From positions 1-64,000 of the forward strand of contig NZ_JAUSTU010000007.1 of NCBI RefSeq assembly GCF_030813005.1: 64,000 nucleotides of DNA, read 5' to 3'. The notes beneath the pieces were generated by a model, which saw only the letters and a list, made by a program, of their open reading frames with translations, made no database searches and had not been told where the DNA came from. A program made the translations under genes and the position numbers. Positions 50,179-58,480 of the stretch are shown piece after piece (the stretch's first letter is position 1; every line of letters starts with the position of its first letter). This DNA is from Robertmurraya andreesenii. Lineage in GTDB: Bacteria; Bacillota; Bacilli; Bacillales; Cytobacillaceae.

Positions 50179-50904
50179 ATGAACACTTGGAAACAAGCGT
50201 CTTCACTTGCTTGGTTTGAATTAAGGAAATCAAAAATGAGCTTGTTGTACTTTGCCATTATGTTGCTGGCGTCAACCATCCTATTTGTATCCATGCTGTC
50301 AAGTTATTTACAGAAGAGCTTTGTAGGAATGGATGTATTTTTCCTTATTGCCTTTGGGTTTTCTCCTGTTTGGATGAAGCCAAAGGAATTTCAGTATCAG
50401 AAGATTGATGAGAGGACCTGGGGGTCTCCGCTGTTTATCACCTTGAGCCAGCTACCTATCAAAAAGGAAGTGCTGGCGGGCAGTCGATTTATCGTTTATT
50501 TTACCTATGCCATTCCCTTTCAAATTCTTCTGCTCATTTCCTTATATGTATTTTCTAGTGACATACGGGCAACCATGTCACCAGCAGCCTATTTCATTTT
50601 TTCTGTCATTTGGATGGCATATGGTATTTGTGTTGGTGGAGCATTTCCTGCAGTGGATGCTGGGGATCATATTACATTACAAAAATCGATTGTGCAGGCA
50701 ATCCTTCTTTTCTTTGCCTTGATGATTATGTTAGTTATTTTTCATATAGCTTTCGGTTTTGGGCTTGTTGCTTGGACGATCATTCTTGCAAAAGAGTGGC
50801 CGCTTGTTTCTACGGTAGTTTCTATTATCACCGCAATCATAGGATACCGCTATTATGTGAATTATGCCTATAAAAAAATGGCAAAAATAGATTATTTAAA
50901 ATAA
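50179..50904 (+). CDS. ABC transporter permease of the YtrC/D-like type
   Basis: This 241-residue membrane protein has six hydrophobic helices. An N-terminal WKQASSLAWFELRKSKMSLLYFAIMLLASTILF segment is typical of bacitracin- or cell-wall-stress ABC permeases regulated by YtrA-like proteins. It is the first gene of an operon with a GntR regulator, two ATPases and a second permease. It pairs most naturally with the first ATPase (51319), with the regulator encoded between them. Confidence 0.7.
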   Translation: MNTWKQASSLAWFELRKSKMSLLYFAIMLLASTILFVSMLSSYLQKSFVGMDVFFLIAFGFSPVWMKPKEFQYQKIDERTWGSPLFITLSQLPIKKEVLAGSRFIVYFTYAIPFQILLLISLYVFSSDIRATMSPAAYFIFSVIWMAYGICVGGAFPAVDAGDHITLQKSIVQAILLFFALMIMLVIFHIAFGFGLVAWTIILAKEWPLVSTVVSIITAIIGYRYYVNYAYKKMAKIDYLK

Positions 50905-50923
50905 TGCTGATGGAGGGGTCCAA

Positions 50924-51322
50924 ATGGAACTTCCGATTCGATTGTCAAAGGAATCACGGGAGCCGATATATCATCAAATTGAAGGGCAAATTAAGGCTCT
51001 AATCGCTAGTGGACAGCTGCAAGCAGGCTCCCCTTTGCCTTCCATCCGGGCACTATCCAAGGATTTGGAGGTAAGCGTCATCACAACAAGACGTGCTTAT
51101 CAAGATCTTGAATATCAAGGCTTTATTGAAACGATACAAGGAAAAGGCACGTTTGTTGCGGAAGTGGATAAGAAAAGAAAGGACCGCATGAAAATGGAGA
51201 CAGTCTTGGGTGCGATAGAAAAGGCGGTAGAAACAGCCCTCAGGCATGACTATACAATAGAGGAAGTTGAACAGGTATTTCAGCAGGTTATGATCCGGTT
51301 AAAGAGGGAGGACGGACAATGA
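50924..51322 (+). CDS. YtrA-type GntR regulator (second in window)
   Basis: This 132-residue protein has a GntR winged helix (REPIYHQIEGQIKALIASGQLQAGSPLPSIRALSKDLEVSVITTRRAYQDLEYQGFIETIQGKGTFVAE) and a short helical dimerisation tail, as in YtrA. It overlaps the following ATPase gene by 4 bases. It probably represses the operon until envelope stress, perhaps from lantibiotics or cell-wall antibiotics, relieves it; that inducer is inferred from YtrA. Confidence 0.88.
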   Translation: MELPIRLSKESREPIYHQIEGQIKALIASGQLQAGSPLPSIRALSKDLEVSVITTRRAYQDLEYQGFIETIQGKGTFVAEVDKKRKDRMKMETVLGAIEKAVETALRHDYTIEEVEQVFQQVMIRLKREDGQ

Positions 51323-52182
51323 AAAGGGGAGTTGAAGTCAAAGGACTACTCAAACAAATTGACGACTTTGAGATAGGACCGGTAGATCTTGATTTTGAGC
51401 CAGGAACCATTACTGCTCTTGTAGGGAAAAATGGAGCAGGGAAAAGCACGTTTGCCAAGCTATTGATGAATCTAGCGAAACGTGATCGAGGCGAAATATT
51501 TTTAGAGGGGCAACCCGTTTCTAGCTCAAGCGAGGAATGGAAAACAAAGATTGCGTATCAGCCCCAGGTCCTTTTAGGCTGTAATGCATTTAATGGCCGT
51601 GAATTAAAAAAACTGATATCAAGCTTATATCCAACCTGGGATGAGGAGTTATTTATTCGTCTTGTGGAAGTTTTTAAGATCCCGCTCGATAAACCATATG
51701 GGAGCCTGTCCCCAGGGGTGCAGCAGCAATTGAATTTTGTGTTATCACTACCAAGAGATACGGATATTCTCCTCTTGGATGAACCGACGGCACATATGGA
51801 TATTCATAGCAAGCAATTGGTTCAGGATGAGCTTGCCACTTGGATGGAGCGTGGGGAGAAGACGATGATTCTTGTCAGCCATCAGGTTGAAGATATTCGC
51901 AAGCTTGCTGATTTTATTGTTGTATTTCAAGAGGGGAAAATCCTCGCTCATGCAGCGAAGGATGAGCTCACTCAGAATTATAAGCGCTATTGGCTTGAGG
52001 TTGTGTTGCCTGATGCAGTTCCAGGGGAAGTTGCACGGAAAAATGGGAGGATTATCGTCACGAATCAGCCTGTGAAGACTGAGCAATTTTTCCTTGAAAA
52101 AGGGATCAGATGGACAGACTCAAGAAGGTTAGAATTAGAAGAGATTATTTCAATGATGATAGGGAGTAGAGAGGGAGTGTAG
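51319..52182 (+). CDS. ABC transporter ATPase (YtrB-like)
   Basis: This 287-residue ATPase has Walker A GKNGAGKSTFAKLL, Walker B DILLLDEPTAHMD and the switch His in LVSHQVEDI. The signature motif is altered: LSPGVQQQLNF in place of LSGGQ, as seen in YtrB-like ATPases. A ~70-residue C-terminal extension follows. It overlaps the GntR gene by 4 bases and precedes the second ATPase by 2 bases. Confidence 0.85.
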   Translation: MKRGVEVKGLLKQIDDFEIGPVDLDFEPGTITALVGKNGAGKSTFAKLLMNLAKRDRGEIFLEGQPVSSSSEEWKTKIAYQPQVLLGCNAFNGRELKKLISSLYPTWDEELFIRLVEVFKIPLDKPYGSLSPGVQQQLNFVLSLPRDTDILLLDEPTAHMDIHSKQLVQDELATWMERGEKTMILVSHQVEDIRKLADFIVVFQEGKILAHAAKDELTQNYKRYWLEVVLPDAVPGEVARKNGRIIVTNQPVKTEQFFLEKGIRWTDSRRLELEEIISMMIGSREGV

Positions 52183-52184
52183 GA

Positions 52185-53117
52185 ATGGGTGAAGCGATTT
52201 TAACCGTTGAAGGCCTTGGCAAGTCCTTCAAAAACAAACAGATTATTAAGAACATCTCCTTTCATGTGAAAAAAGGAGAAATTATGGCTATCCTTGGTCC
52301 CAATGGGGCGGGAAAGTCGACGACGATTAGAAATATCATGGGCATCATGTATCCAGATGAAGGGAGCATTACGTTTCATTCGTCAAAAGGAGTACCCCGT
52401 CACAAAATCGGGTATCTGCCGGAGGAAAGGGGCCTGTACAAAGGGGTTAAAATTATGGATATTCTCCTCTATTTTGCCGAGCTGAAGGATTATCCACTTG
52501 AAAAAGCAAGGAAGCGTGCACTTGAGTATCTCGAGAAATTTGATTTAAAGGGCAAGGAAAAGGTGACCATTGAAGAATTATCAAAGGGAATGGCACAGAA
52601 GGTTCAATTTATCTCATCGATTATTCATGAGCCAGAGCTGCTTATTTTGGATGAACCCTTTTCAGGTCTTGACCCAGTTAGTCAGGAGCTATTTAAGAAG
52701 GAAATCAAGGATCTAGCTAATAAGGGCACGGCCATTCTATTATCTTCTCATCAAATGAATCTAGTAGAAGAGTTATGTGATCGATTATTCATGATTCATC
52801 AAGGGCAGAAGATTATTTACGGAACGATGGATGAAGTGAAAAAGGAATATGCGAATTTTAAATGTACGATAAAAGGAAACAATGACCCAAGTAAACTTGA
52901 ACAGATGGCAATGGTAGAGCGTGTGGAGCAGGACGGCGATCAATCGATTCTTTATTTAACAGGCGATGTGGTCATTCCGCAGTGGTTAAAACAACTGCCA
53001 GAGGGGCTTCAAATTGAGGAATTATCAATAGACCGCACCTCTCTCCACGAAATTTTTATCGGGATTGCGACAGGAAAAAATATGTTGACGAAGGAGAGTG
53101 AATTATATGCGAAATAG
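52185..53117 (+). CDS. ABC exporter ATPase, NatA/YhaQ-like
   Basis: This 310-residue ATPase has Walker A GPNGAGKSTTIR, Q-loop region IGYLPEERGLYKGVKIMDILLYFAELK, signature ELSKGMAQKVQFI, Walker B LLILDEPFSGLDP and a DUF4162-like C-terminus (~220-300). The LPEERGLY and SKGMAQKVQ forms are typical of YhaQ/NatA-type exporters of sodium or small toxins. It overlaps the permease gene by 20 bases and forms a transporter with it. The operon therefore encodes two distinct ABC transporters. Confidence 0.87.
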   Translation: MGEAILTVEGLGKSFKNKQIIKNISFHVKKGEIMAILGPNGAGKSTTIRNIMGIMYPDEGSITFHSSKGVPRHKIGYLPEERGLYKGVKIMDILLYFAELKDYPLEKARKRALEYLEKFDLKGKEKVTIEELSKGMAQKVQFISSIIHEPELLILDEPFSGLDPVSQELFKKEIKDLANKGTAILLSSHQMNLVEELCDRLFMIHQGQKIIYGTMDEVKKEYANFKCTIKGNNDPSKLEQMAMVERVEQDGDQSILYLTGDVVIPQWLKQLPEGLQIEELSIDRTSLHEIFIGIATGKNMLTKESELYAK

Positions 53118-54333
53118 TTTGAAGGTTGCGAAATGGGAAATGAAGAAGAATATGAAGAATAAATCTTTTATCATTTCACTCTTTTTAACACCGATTCTAT
53201 TCTTAGTATTTGCGACTCTACCTTCATTGCTAGAAAAATTTGATAGTGAACCAGAGCCGCCAACCGTTTATATCTTTGATGACCTTCACGTGTGGAATGA
53301 GATGGAAAAGCTACCACAGTTGAAAGAGCTAGAGTGGAATGTGAAGGCGACAAAGGAGGAAAATCCTAGCTTTCTTGAAGGAAAAGAAAATGTGGCATAT
53401 ATTTCTTTAACTGAACAATCATTAAACGACGGAAAAATCCCTGTCTATATTAGTGAAGATGTGGACGGTGATTTTGTTCATGAAACAAGGTTCCTTGAGG
53501 AGCCATTGCGTCAGCTGCAGCTTACCCGCCTTGATTTATCAGAGGAAGAGATAAGCTTGATTGCCAAAGGAGTGATCATGGAAGAGGCGGAAATTCCCCA
53601 TCCAGAATCTAGCCAGAAAGGGGATGAGGGGAGTGGAGAAAGCGATCCATTCAAACGTTTGGTCCCTGGTGTATTTGCAGGAGTCATTCTCTTTTCGATT
53701 GTCATTACAGGAATGATGATCTTCCAAAGCGCCTCCCAGGAAAAGAAGGAAAAGGTAGCTGAAATTGTCCTCTCATCGTTGACACCAGAAGAGCTTATGA
53801 ATGGGAAAATTATAGGTTATTTCGGCCTAGGGATTGTCCAGGTGTTTGTGTGGCTGTTGTTCGCCATTCCGATCATCATGTGGCGCTTTGATTTTCCGGT
53901 GATGGAGTATCTTCTAGTTCCTGAGACTCTATTGTTGCTCCTGATTGCCATTGCAGGTTATCTTCTATTTGCGGCGATTTTTGTGGGGATTGGAGCAACA
54001 GTAGAAGACATGACAGCCACGAGTAATTTTCAGGGAATGGTCATGATGCTACCGTTTTTACCAGCTGCCATCATCGGGCCGGTCATCGCCGATCCGAGCG
54101 GTATGATTGCAAAGATTGCATCTTATTTTCCAATTACCTCGCCGGCCATATTACTTGTTCGACTTTCTGCATTAGAGGAATGGCCATGGATGGAAATTAT
54201 CATTTCCCTTGTTGTTCTTGCCCTTAGCATTTGGTTATTTATGAAGCTTGCCGGGAAAATATTTAAGACAGGTATTTTGATGTACGGAAAAAATGCAACT
54301 CCACAGGAAATATGGAAGTGGCTACGGCAGTAG
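53098..54333 (+). CDS. ABC exporter permease, NatB/YhaP-like
   Basis: This 411-residue protein has one N-terminal helix, a ~150-residue extracellular domain (PPTVYIFDDLHVW...PVYISEDVDGDFVHETRFLEE) and five or six C-terminal helices. This is the ABC2_membrane_3 layout of NatB/YhaP. The cytoplasmic coupling segment QSASQEKKEKVAEIVLSSLTPEELMNGKIIG is well preserved. It is the last gene of the GntR operon and ends before a terminator. Confidence 0.87.
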   Translation: MNYMRNSLKVAKWEMKKNMKNKSFIISLFLTPILFLVFATLPSLLEKFDSEPEPPTVYIFDDLHVWNEMEKLPQLKELEWNVKATKEENPSFLEGKENVAYISLTEQSLNDGKIPVYISEDVDGDFVHETRFLEEPLRQLQLTRLDLSEEEISLIAKGVIMEEAEIPHPESSQKGDEGSGESDPFKRLVPGVFAGVILFSIVITGMMIFQSASQEKKEKVAEIVLSSLTPEELMNGKIIGYFGLGIVQVFVWLLFAIPIIMWRFDFPVMEYLLVPETLLLLLIAIAGYLLFAAIFVGIGATVEDMTATSNFQGMVMMLPFLPAAIIGPVIADPSGMIAKIASYFPITSPAILLVRLSALEEWPWMEIIISLVVLALSIWLFMKLAGKIFKTGILMYGKNATPQEIWKWLRQ

Positions 54334-54379
54334 CTTAGTACTGATAGTATTTTTTTAAAGATAGGATTATTGCTAACTT

Positions 54380-54412
54380 GCACTTAGAATCGAGCTATTC
54401 TAAGTGCATTTT
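54380..54412. terminator. Terminator after the ABC operon
   Basis: GCACTTAGAAT (54380-54390) pairs perfectly with ATTCTAAGTGC (54397-54407), followed by ATTTTTA. Confidence 0.85.
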
Positions 54413-54576
54413 TACTCTGTTCAGCTGAAACTTGCAATTCCAAATAGTCGTTTGGGAATGAGGACAAGTTCAGTAATCGGTACTCACCCAGCTTTTCAAA
54501 ATTAATTCCTGCTTTTGTAAAAGCATTGGAAAAAACATGGTTAACATATATAATAAAAATTGGGGCGGTGAACCGG

Positions 54577-55065
54577 ATGGACAACCAAAAAGTGTTAGAA
54601 CTAATTTTGACTAAACTTGATCATTTAGACAAAGGACAAAAATCCTTACAAGAAGAATTAACGGGTATGAAAACGGCCATCAGTGATTTACAACATGAAA
54701 CAAATGGAATGAAAACGGCCATTAGTGATTTGCAACATGAAACAAATGGAATGAAAACTGCTATTAGTGATTTGCAGCATGAAACAAATGGAATGAAAAC
54801 GGCCATTAGTGATTTGCAACATGAAACAAAGGAAATGAAAACGGCCATCAGTGATTTACAACATGAAACAAAGGAAATGAAGACTACACTTGGTAACTTG
54901 CACCAAGAGACATATATAGGATTTAAAGAAATAAATGACAAACTTGATTTATTAACAAAGCAAACCAGCAACGCAATTATTGAACACCATTCGAATGAAC
55001 TTTCCTTTTTGAGCGAGAAGGTTTTTTCATTAGAAAAAGAATTGTATATACTGAAGAAAAATTAA
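54577..55065 (+). CDS. Coiled-coil protein with tandem 14-residue repeats
   Basis: From the ATG at 54577 this is a 162-residue protein, MDNQKVLELILTKLDHLDKG..., built almost entirely of coiled coil. Residues ~31-114 consist of six 14-residue units (consensus MKTAISDLQHETNG), two heptads each, encoded by near-identical 42-bp DNA repeats. The C-terminus (FKEINDKLDLLTKQTSNAIIEHHSNELSFLSEKVFSLEKELYILKK) is a less regular coil. The repeat number could vary by slippage and so change rod length. No signal peptide is present. The function is unknown. A weak GGCGGTGA precedes this ATG, and an in-frame start at 54526 is less likely. Confidence 0.75.
   Translation: MDNQKVLELILTKLDHLDKGQKSLQEELTGMKTAISDLQHETNGMKTAISDLQHETNGMKTAISDLQHETNGMKTAISDLQHETKEMKTAISDLQHETKEMKTTLGNLHQETYIGFKEINDKLDLLTKQTSNAIIEHHSNELSFLSEKVFSLEKELYILKKN
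54667..54918 (+). repeat. Six 42-bp in-frame tandem repeats
   Basis: Units begin at 54667, 54709, 54751, 54793, 54835 and 54877, the last one degenerate. Units differ mainly at silent positions (GCC/GCT, TTA/TTG, CAA/CAG) and at a TNG/TKE switch between units three to five, which shows the array has drifted since expansion. Confidence 0.9.
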
Positions 55066-55089
55066 AGCACTGGGTAGCTCAGTGCTTTT
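55064..55089 (+). terminator. Terminator after the coiled-coil gene
   Basis: AAAGCACTG pairs with CAGTGCTTT around GGTAGCT, followed by T residues. The stem begins at the stop codon. Confidence 0.75.
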
Positions 55090-55206
55090 AATCATTTTAT
55101 TTTTGCTAGAATTTTTTGTGGACATTTACAATCATTATTGAACGATCGCCAAGGCATTCATTAGCAAAATAAAGTAAAATCCTATTGAGAACAGGAGAGT
55201 TTCAAT

Positions 55207-56337
55207 ATGTCAGTTAGTCCAATCCAAGTCCAACAAATCATCCTACACCACCTAAAAATGCAATTAAAAAGTCCATTCTCCACTAGTTTTGGAACCATGC
55301 AAGATAAGGAGTTTTTTGTCATCGAGATGATCGATGAGGATGGTATCCGTGGATACGGCGAATCAGTGGCCTTCGTTAGTCCGTGGTATACGGAGGAAAC
55401 CGTCAAGACAACTGAACATATGATGGTAGATTTCCTTATTCCTTTGCTATTTCAAGCTCCGATTAACCATCCCGATGAGGTATCTGCTCGGTTTTCTGTT
55501 ATAAGAAGAAACAATATGGCAAAGGCGGCGCTAGAAGGGGCTGTGTGGGATCTCTATGCGAGGCGGCAGAACCAATCTCTTGCCCATTGCTTAGGGGGAA
55601 CGAAGCGGGAAATTGAAGTCGGAATTAGCATTGGGATTCAGCCATCCACAAAAGATTTACTTCAAGTCATCGAAAAATCTCTTTTGGAAGGGTATAAGCG
55701 AATCAAGATAAAAATCAAGCCCAATCACGACATAGATGTGCTAAGAGAGGTAAGGAGGGAATTTCCTCATATTCCCTTAATGGTTGATGCTAATTCAGCC
55801 TATACATTAGAGGACAAGGAATATTTGAGAAGATTTGATGAATTTAAGCTGTTAATGATTGAACAACCATTAGGCCATGCCGACATCATCGAGCATGCGA
55901 GGCTACAAAAGGAGCTGCAAACACCTATCTGCCTCGATGAAAGCATCTATTCACTAGACGATGTGAGAATGGCGGTTGAATTAGGCAGCTGCAAAATCAT
56001 CAATGTCAAAATTGGTAGGGTCGGCGGATTAACGGAAACAAAAAAAATTAATGATTATTGTAAAAAACATGAAATCCCCGTCTGGTGTGGTGGAATGCTC
56101 GAGGCAGGAATTGGAAGAGCCCATAACATTGCGGTGACGACGCTAGACCAATTCATTTTACCAGGGGACACCTCGGCCTCAAATCGATATTGGCAAAAGG
56201 ATATTATTGAGCCAGAGGTTACAATGGACCATGGTATGATCAAAGTACCAACTGGGCCGGGGATCGGATATAACATTAATTGGCAGGTATTAGAGGAATA
56301 CCGAATAGATAGACGGATATTTAGAAGAGAGCGGTAG
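55207..56337 (+). CDS. menC: o-Succinylbenzoate synthase / N-succinylamino acid racemase
   Basis: This 376-residue enolase-superfamily enzyme has the full catalytic set: the KxK pair (Lys167/Lys169 in RIKIKIKP), metal ligands Asp194 (MVDANSAY), Glu219 (MIEQPL) and Asp244 (CLDESI), and the second catalytic Lys268 (NVKIGRVGG). The Firmicute MenC branch contains both true OSBS of menaquinone synthesis and promiscuous NSARs. No other men gene is adjacent, so the context favours neither and leaves NSAR (D-amino acid salvage) open. A terminator overlaps its 3' end. Confidence 0.88.
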   Translation: MSVSPIQVQQIILHHLKMQLKSPFSTSFGTMQDKEFFVIEMIDEDGIRGYGESVAFVSPWYTEETVKTTEHMMVDFLIPLLFQAPINHPDEVSARFSVIRRNNMAKAALEGAVWDLYARRQNQSLAHCLGGTKREIEVGISIGIQPSTKDLLQVIEKSLLEGYKRIKIKIKPNHDIDVLREVRREFPHIPLMVDANSAYTLEDKEYLRRFDEFKLLMIEQPLGHADIIEHARLQKELQTPICLDESIYSLDDVRMAVELGSCKIINVKIGRVGGLTETKKINDYCKKHEIPVWCGGMLEAGIGRAHNIAVTTLDQFILPGDTSASNRYWQKDIIEPEVTMDHGMIKVPTGPGIGYNINWQVLEEYRIDRRIFRRER

Positions 56338-56360
56338 AGAATTATCTATCGTTCTTTTTT
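56328..56360 (+). terminator. Terminator overlapping the menC stop codon
   Basis: AGAGCGGTAGA pairs with TCTATCGTTCT through two G-U pairs, followed by T5. Confidence 0.75.
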
Positions 56361-56500
56361 ATTAGTCCGTATTCATATATATACACTATTATCATAGATT
56401 AATAATATTTTTAAAAAATATATTGCATAAATAATCATATATAAGTATAATTACAAACATATCATATCGGTAACAAAAACAAGAAAGGAAGAAAAAAATC

Positions 56501-57313
56501 ATGAAAAAAATAACAAAACTGAGCTTTTTAATGATTTTTGCCCTTGCCATGATTCTATCAGCATGTGGCACAAAGGAAGCAGGTAGTAATGCCGGTGGAG
56601 ACGAGAAAAAGACACTTAAGGTTGTAACAAACGCCGCCTATGCTCCAATGGAATATATGGAAGGGGACAAAGTGGTAGGTTTTGATGTTGACTTGATTAA
56701 GGCAGTAGCAAAGGAAGCGGGCTATGAGGTAAAGGTAGAGCATACTGGTTGGGAATCCATGTTTGTAGAAGTTACAGATAAGATTGCAGATCTAGCTGTT
56801 GCGGCTATTACGATTACAGATGAAAGAAAAGAAGGCTATGACTTTTCTGTCCCATACTATGCATCATCGAATATGATTTTAGTACCCAAAGGTAGTGATA
56901 TTAAAAGCGTCGAAGATCTAAAAGATAAAGTCATTTCTGTTCAAAACGGAACGACTGGACAAGAAGCAGCTGAGGCGATTTTAGGGGAAAACAGCAAAGA
57001 TATTAAGAAATTCGAAGATATTAACTTAGCCATTCTAGAACTCATGAATGGTGGTGCTGATGCAGTAATTGCGGATAAACCAGTTCTTGAGGGGTATATA
57101 ACTAATAATCCAGATCAAAACCTAGCAGTGATTGGAGACGAAGCAGCATTCACAAAGGATTATCTTGGCATTATGTTCCCTAAAGGGAGCGAGCTTAAGA
57201 CCAAATTTGATGAAGCAGTTAATAAACTCATGGATAATGGAAAGTTTGCAGAGATTTATCAAAAATGGTTTGGAAAAGATCCAGATATTGACGATTTGAA
57301 GGCACAGCAATAA
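56501..57313 (+). CDS. Polar amino acid ABC transporter substrate-binding lipoprotein (1)
   Basis: This 270-residue lipoprotein (lipid Cys22 in ILSAC) belongs to SBP family 3, with LKVVTNAAYAPMEYMEGDKVVGFDVDLIKAVAKEAGYEVKVEHTGWESMF, the AITITDERKEGYDFSVPYY block and KDKVISVQNGTTGQEAAEAIL. Such proteins deliver glutamine, arginine, cystine or similar ligands to a permease. It is a close paralogue of the protein at 58481. It has its own terminator and promoter, so it may supply an alternative ligand to the same permease-ATPase pair. Confidence 0.9.
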   Translation: MKKITKLSFLMIFALAMILSACGTKEAGSNAGGDEKKTLKVVTNAAYAPMEYMEGDKVVGFDVDLIKAVAKEAGYEVKVEHTGWESMFVEVTDKIADLAVAAITITDERKEGYDFSVPYYASSNMILVPKGSDIKSVEDLKDKVISVQNGTTGQEAAEAILGENSKDIKKFEDINLAILELMNGGADAVIADKPVLEGYITNNPDQNLAVIGDEAAFTKDYLGIMFPKGSELKTKFDEAVNKLMDNGKFAEIYQKWFGKDPDIDDLKAQQ

Positions 57314-57317
57314 TGAA

Positions 57318-57358
57318 TAGGGAATTGCGTGACACAAAAGAAGTTGCGCAATTCTCCC
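57318..57358. terminator. Terminator after the first substrate-binding protein
   Basis: GGGAATTGCGTGAC pairs with GTTGCGCAATTCTCCC with minor mismatches. The inner stem resembles the one after the second SBP gene (59321-59359). The T run is weak. Confidence 0.6.
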
Positions 57359-57412
57359 CAAAAATAGCCATCGATTGTGGAAGCTCTTCATAAAACATAC
57401 TAAAAATGTTCA

Positions 57413-57441
57413 CTGACATTCTGAATAATTTCCCCTACAAT
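57413..57441 (+). promoter_or_regulatory. Sigma-A promoter of the FNT gene
   Basis: CTGACA (57413-57418) and TACAAT (57436-57441) are separated by 17 bases. The start site should fall near 57448, directly at the FNR-type box. Confidence 0.65.
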
Positions 57442-57448
57442 GAGGATA

Positions 57449-57464
57449 TGTGAATTAAATCACA
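57449..57464 (+). promoter_or_regulatory. Perfect Fnr/Crp-type box downstream of the FNT promoter
   Basis: TGTGAATTAAATCACA is a perfect TGTGA-N6-TCACA palindrome, the B. subtilis Fnr and Crp consensus. It covers about +1 to +16 of the predicted transcript, a position for repression and not activation. Confidence 0.75.
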
Positions 57465-57495
57465 TAAATAATTTGATTGGAAGGAAAGAATTTAG

Positions 57496-58305
57496 ATGTC
57501 TTATTTCAAGCCAGAAGAAATTTCAGAAATCACGATAGGTTATGGAGAGAAGAAGGCTAGTTATCCATTTATAAAATCACTTATTCTAGGATTTCAGGCA
57601 GGAGTTTTTATCTCTCTTGGCTATTTACTCTATATTCGAGTTACAGCCCCATTATCAGAAGAACTTGCTGGATTATCGACGATTCTAGGGGCCTCCGTCT
57701 TCCCAATTGGGTTAATTTTAACCCTTATTGCTGGTGGAGAGTTGCTCACAGGAAATATGATGGCAGTGCCGATGGCCCGGCTAGCTGGCAAAATTCAGAC
57801 AAAGCAATTGATTCATAATATCATCCTTATCACTATAAGTAATTTTATTGGAGCAATCTTTGTTGCCTATTTCTTTGGGCATGTTCTTGGTCTTACGGAA
57901 ACTGGTCCTTTCCTCGGGAAAATGCTATCCATCGCAGAGCATAAACTAGATGGAACCTTTCTCCAAATGTTTATATCCGGAATTGGCTGTAACTGGCTCG
58001 TAGCCTTGGCAGTTTGGCTTTGCTATGGTTCGGATAATGTATCTGGAAAGATCATTGGAATTTGGTTTCCGACCATGACCTTCGTTGCAATTGGATTTCA
58101 GCACGTTGTCGCTAATATGTTTGTTATCCCTGCAGCGATTTTTGCCGGATACTTGAGCTGGCTGGATTATTTGAGAAATTTTGTTCCTGTATTTTTTGGG
58201 AACTTGTTTGGAGGAGCCATTTTTGTTGCTATGCTTTATTGGATTGCTTTTCAATCAAAGAAGCACGAGCGTGAACCGAAAATACACAAACAAAAGGTCA
58301 GCTAG
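57496..58305 (+). CDS. Formate/nitrite transporter (FNT) family channel
   Basis: This 269-residue FNT channel has six helices and the family motifs: KSLILGFQAGVFISLGYLLYI, LIAGGELLTGNMMAVPMARLAGK, FISGIGCNWLVALAVWL (the NWL segment with the pore) and FVAIGFQHVVANMFVIPAAIF with the central His. FNT channels move formate, nitrite or hydrosulfide with protons. The ligand is not fixed by these motifs. An Fnr-type box suggests control by oxygen or a related signal. It lies between two paralogous SBP genes. Confidence 0.9.
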   Translation: MSYFKPEEISEITIGYGEKKASYPFIKSLILGFQAGVFISLGYLLYIRVTAPLSEELAGLSTILGASVFPIGLILTLIAGGELLTGNMMAVPMARLAGKIQTKQLIHNIILITISNFIGAIFVAYFFGHVLGLTETGPFLGKMLSIAEHKLDGTFLQMFISGIGCNWLVALAVWLCYGSDNVSGKIIGIWFPTMTFVAIGFQHVVANMFVIPAAIFAGYLSWLDYLRNFVPVFFGNLFGGAIFVAMLYWIAFQSKKHEREPKIHKQKVS

Positions 58306-58480
58306 CGAGTGATAGCATGATCATCCATTCTCCCTCATAAAATAGGATGTCAGTAAATTTTGATATAGTAGTTTGTTCATAGATTTCTTGTTGCAGGAAC
58401 AAAATATCGAAAGTATAATGATGTTATATCAGAATTTATAGAAAATTTTAAAATTAATAATATTTAGAGGGGGAAAATGA

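Noticed and set aside
49501..50196. 231-residue version of the helical lipoprotein
   Set aside because: The first 63 residues overlap the divergent permease start and lack a ribosome site; TTG 50007 with GGAGGTGG opens a proper lipoprotein signal.
54667..54918. Regular repeats suggestive of CRISPR
   Set aside because: The units are contiguous 42-bp in-frame coding repeats without spacers, and no cas genes are present.
54621..54971. 116-codon minus-strand frame made of repeated FVSCCKSLMAV units
   Set aside because: It is the reverse reading of the 42-bp coding repeats; the plus frame gives sensible coiled-coil heptads.
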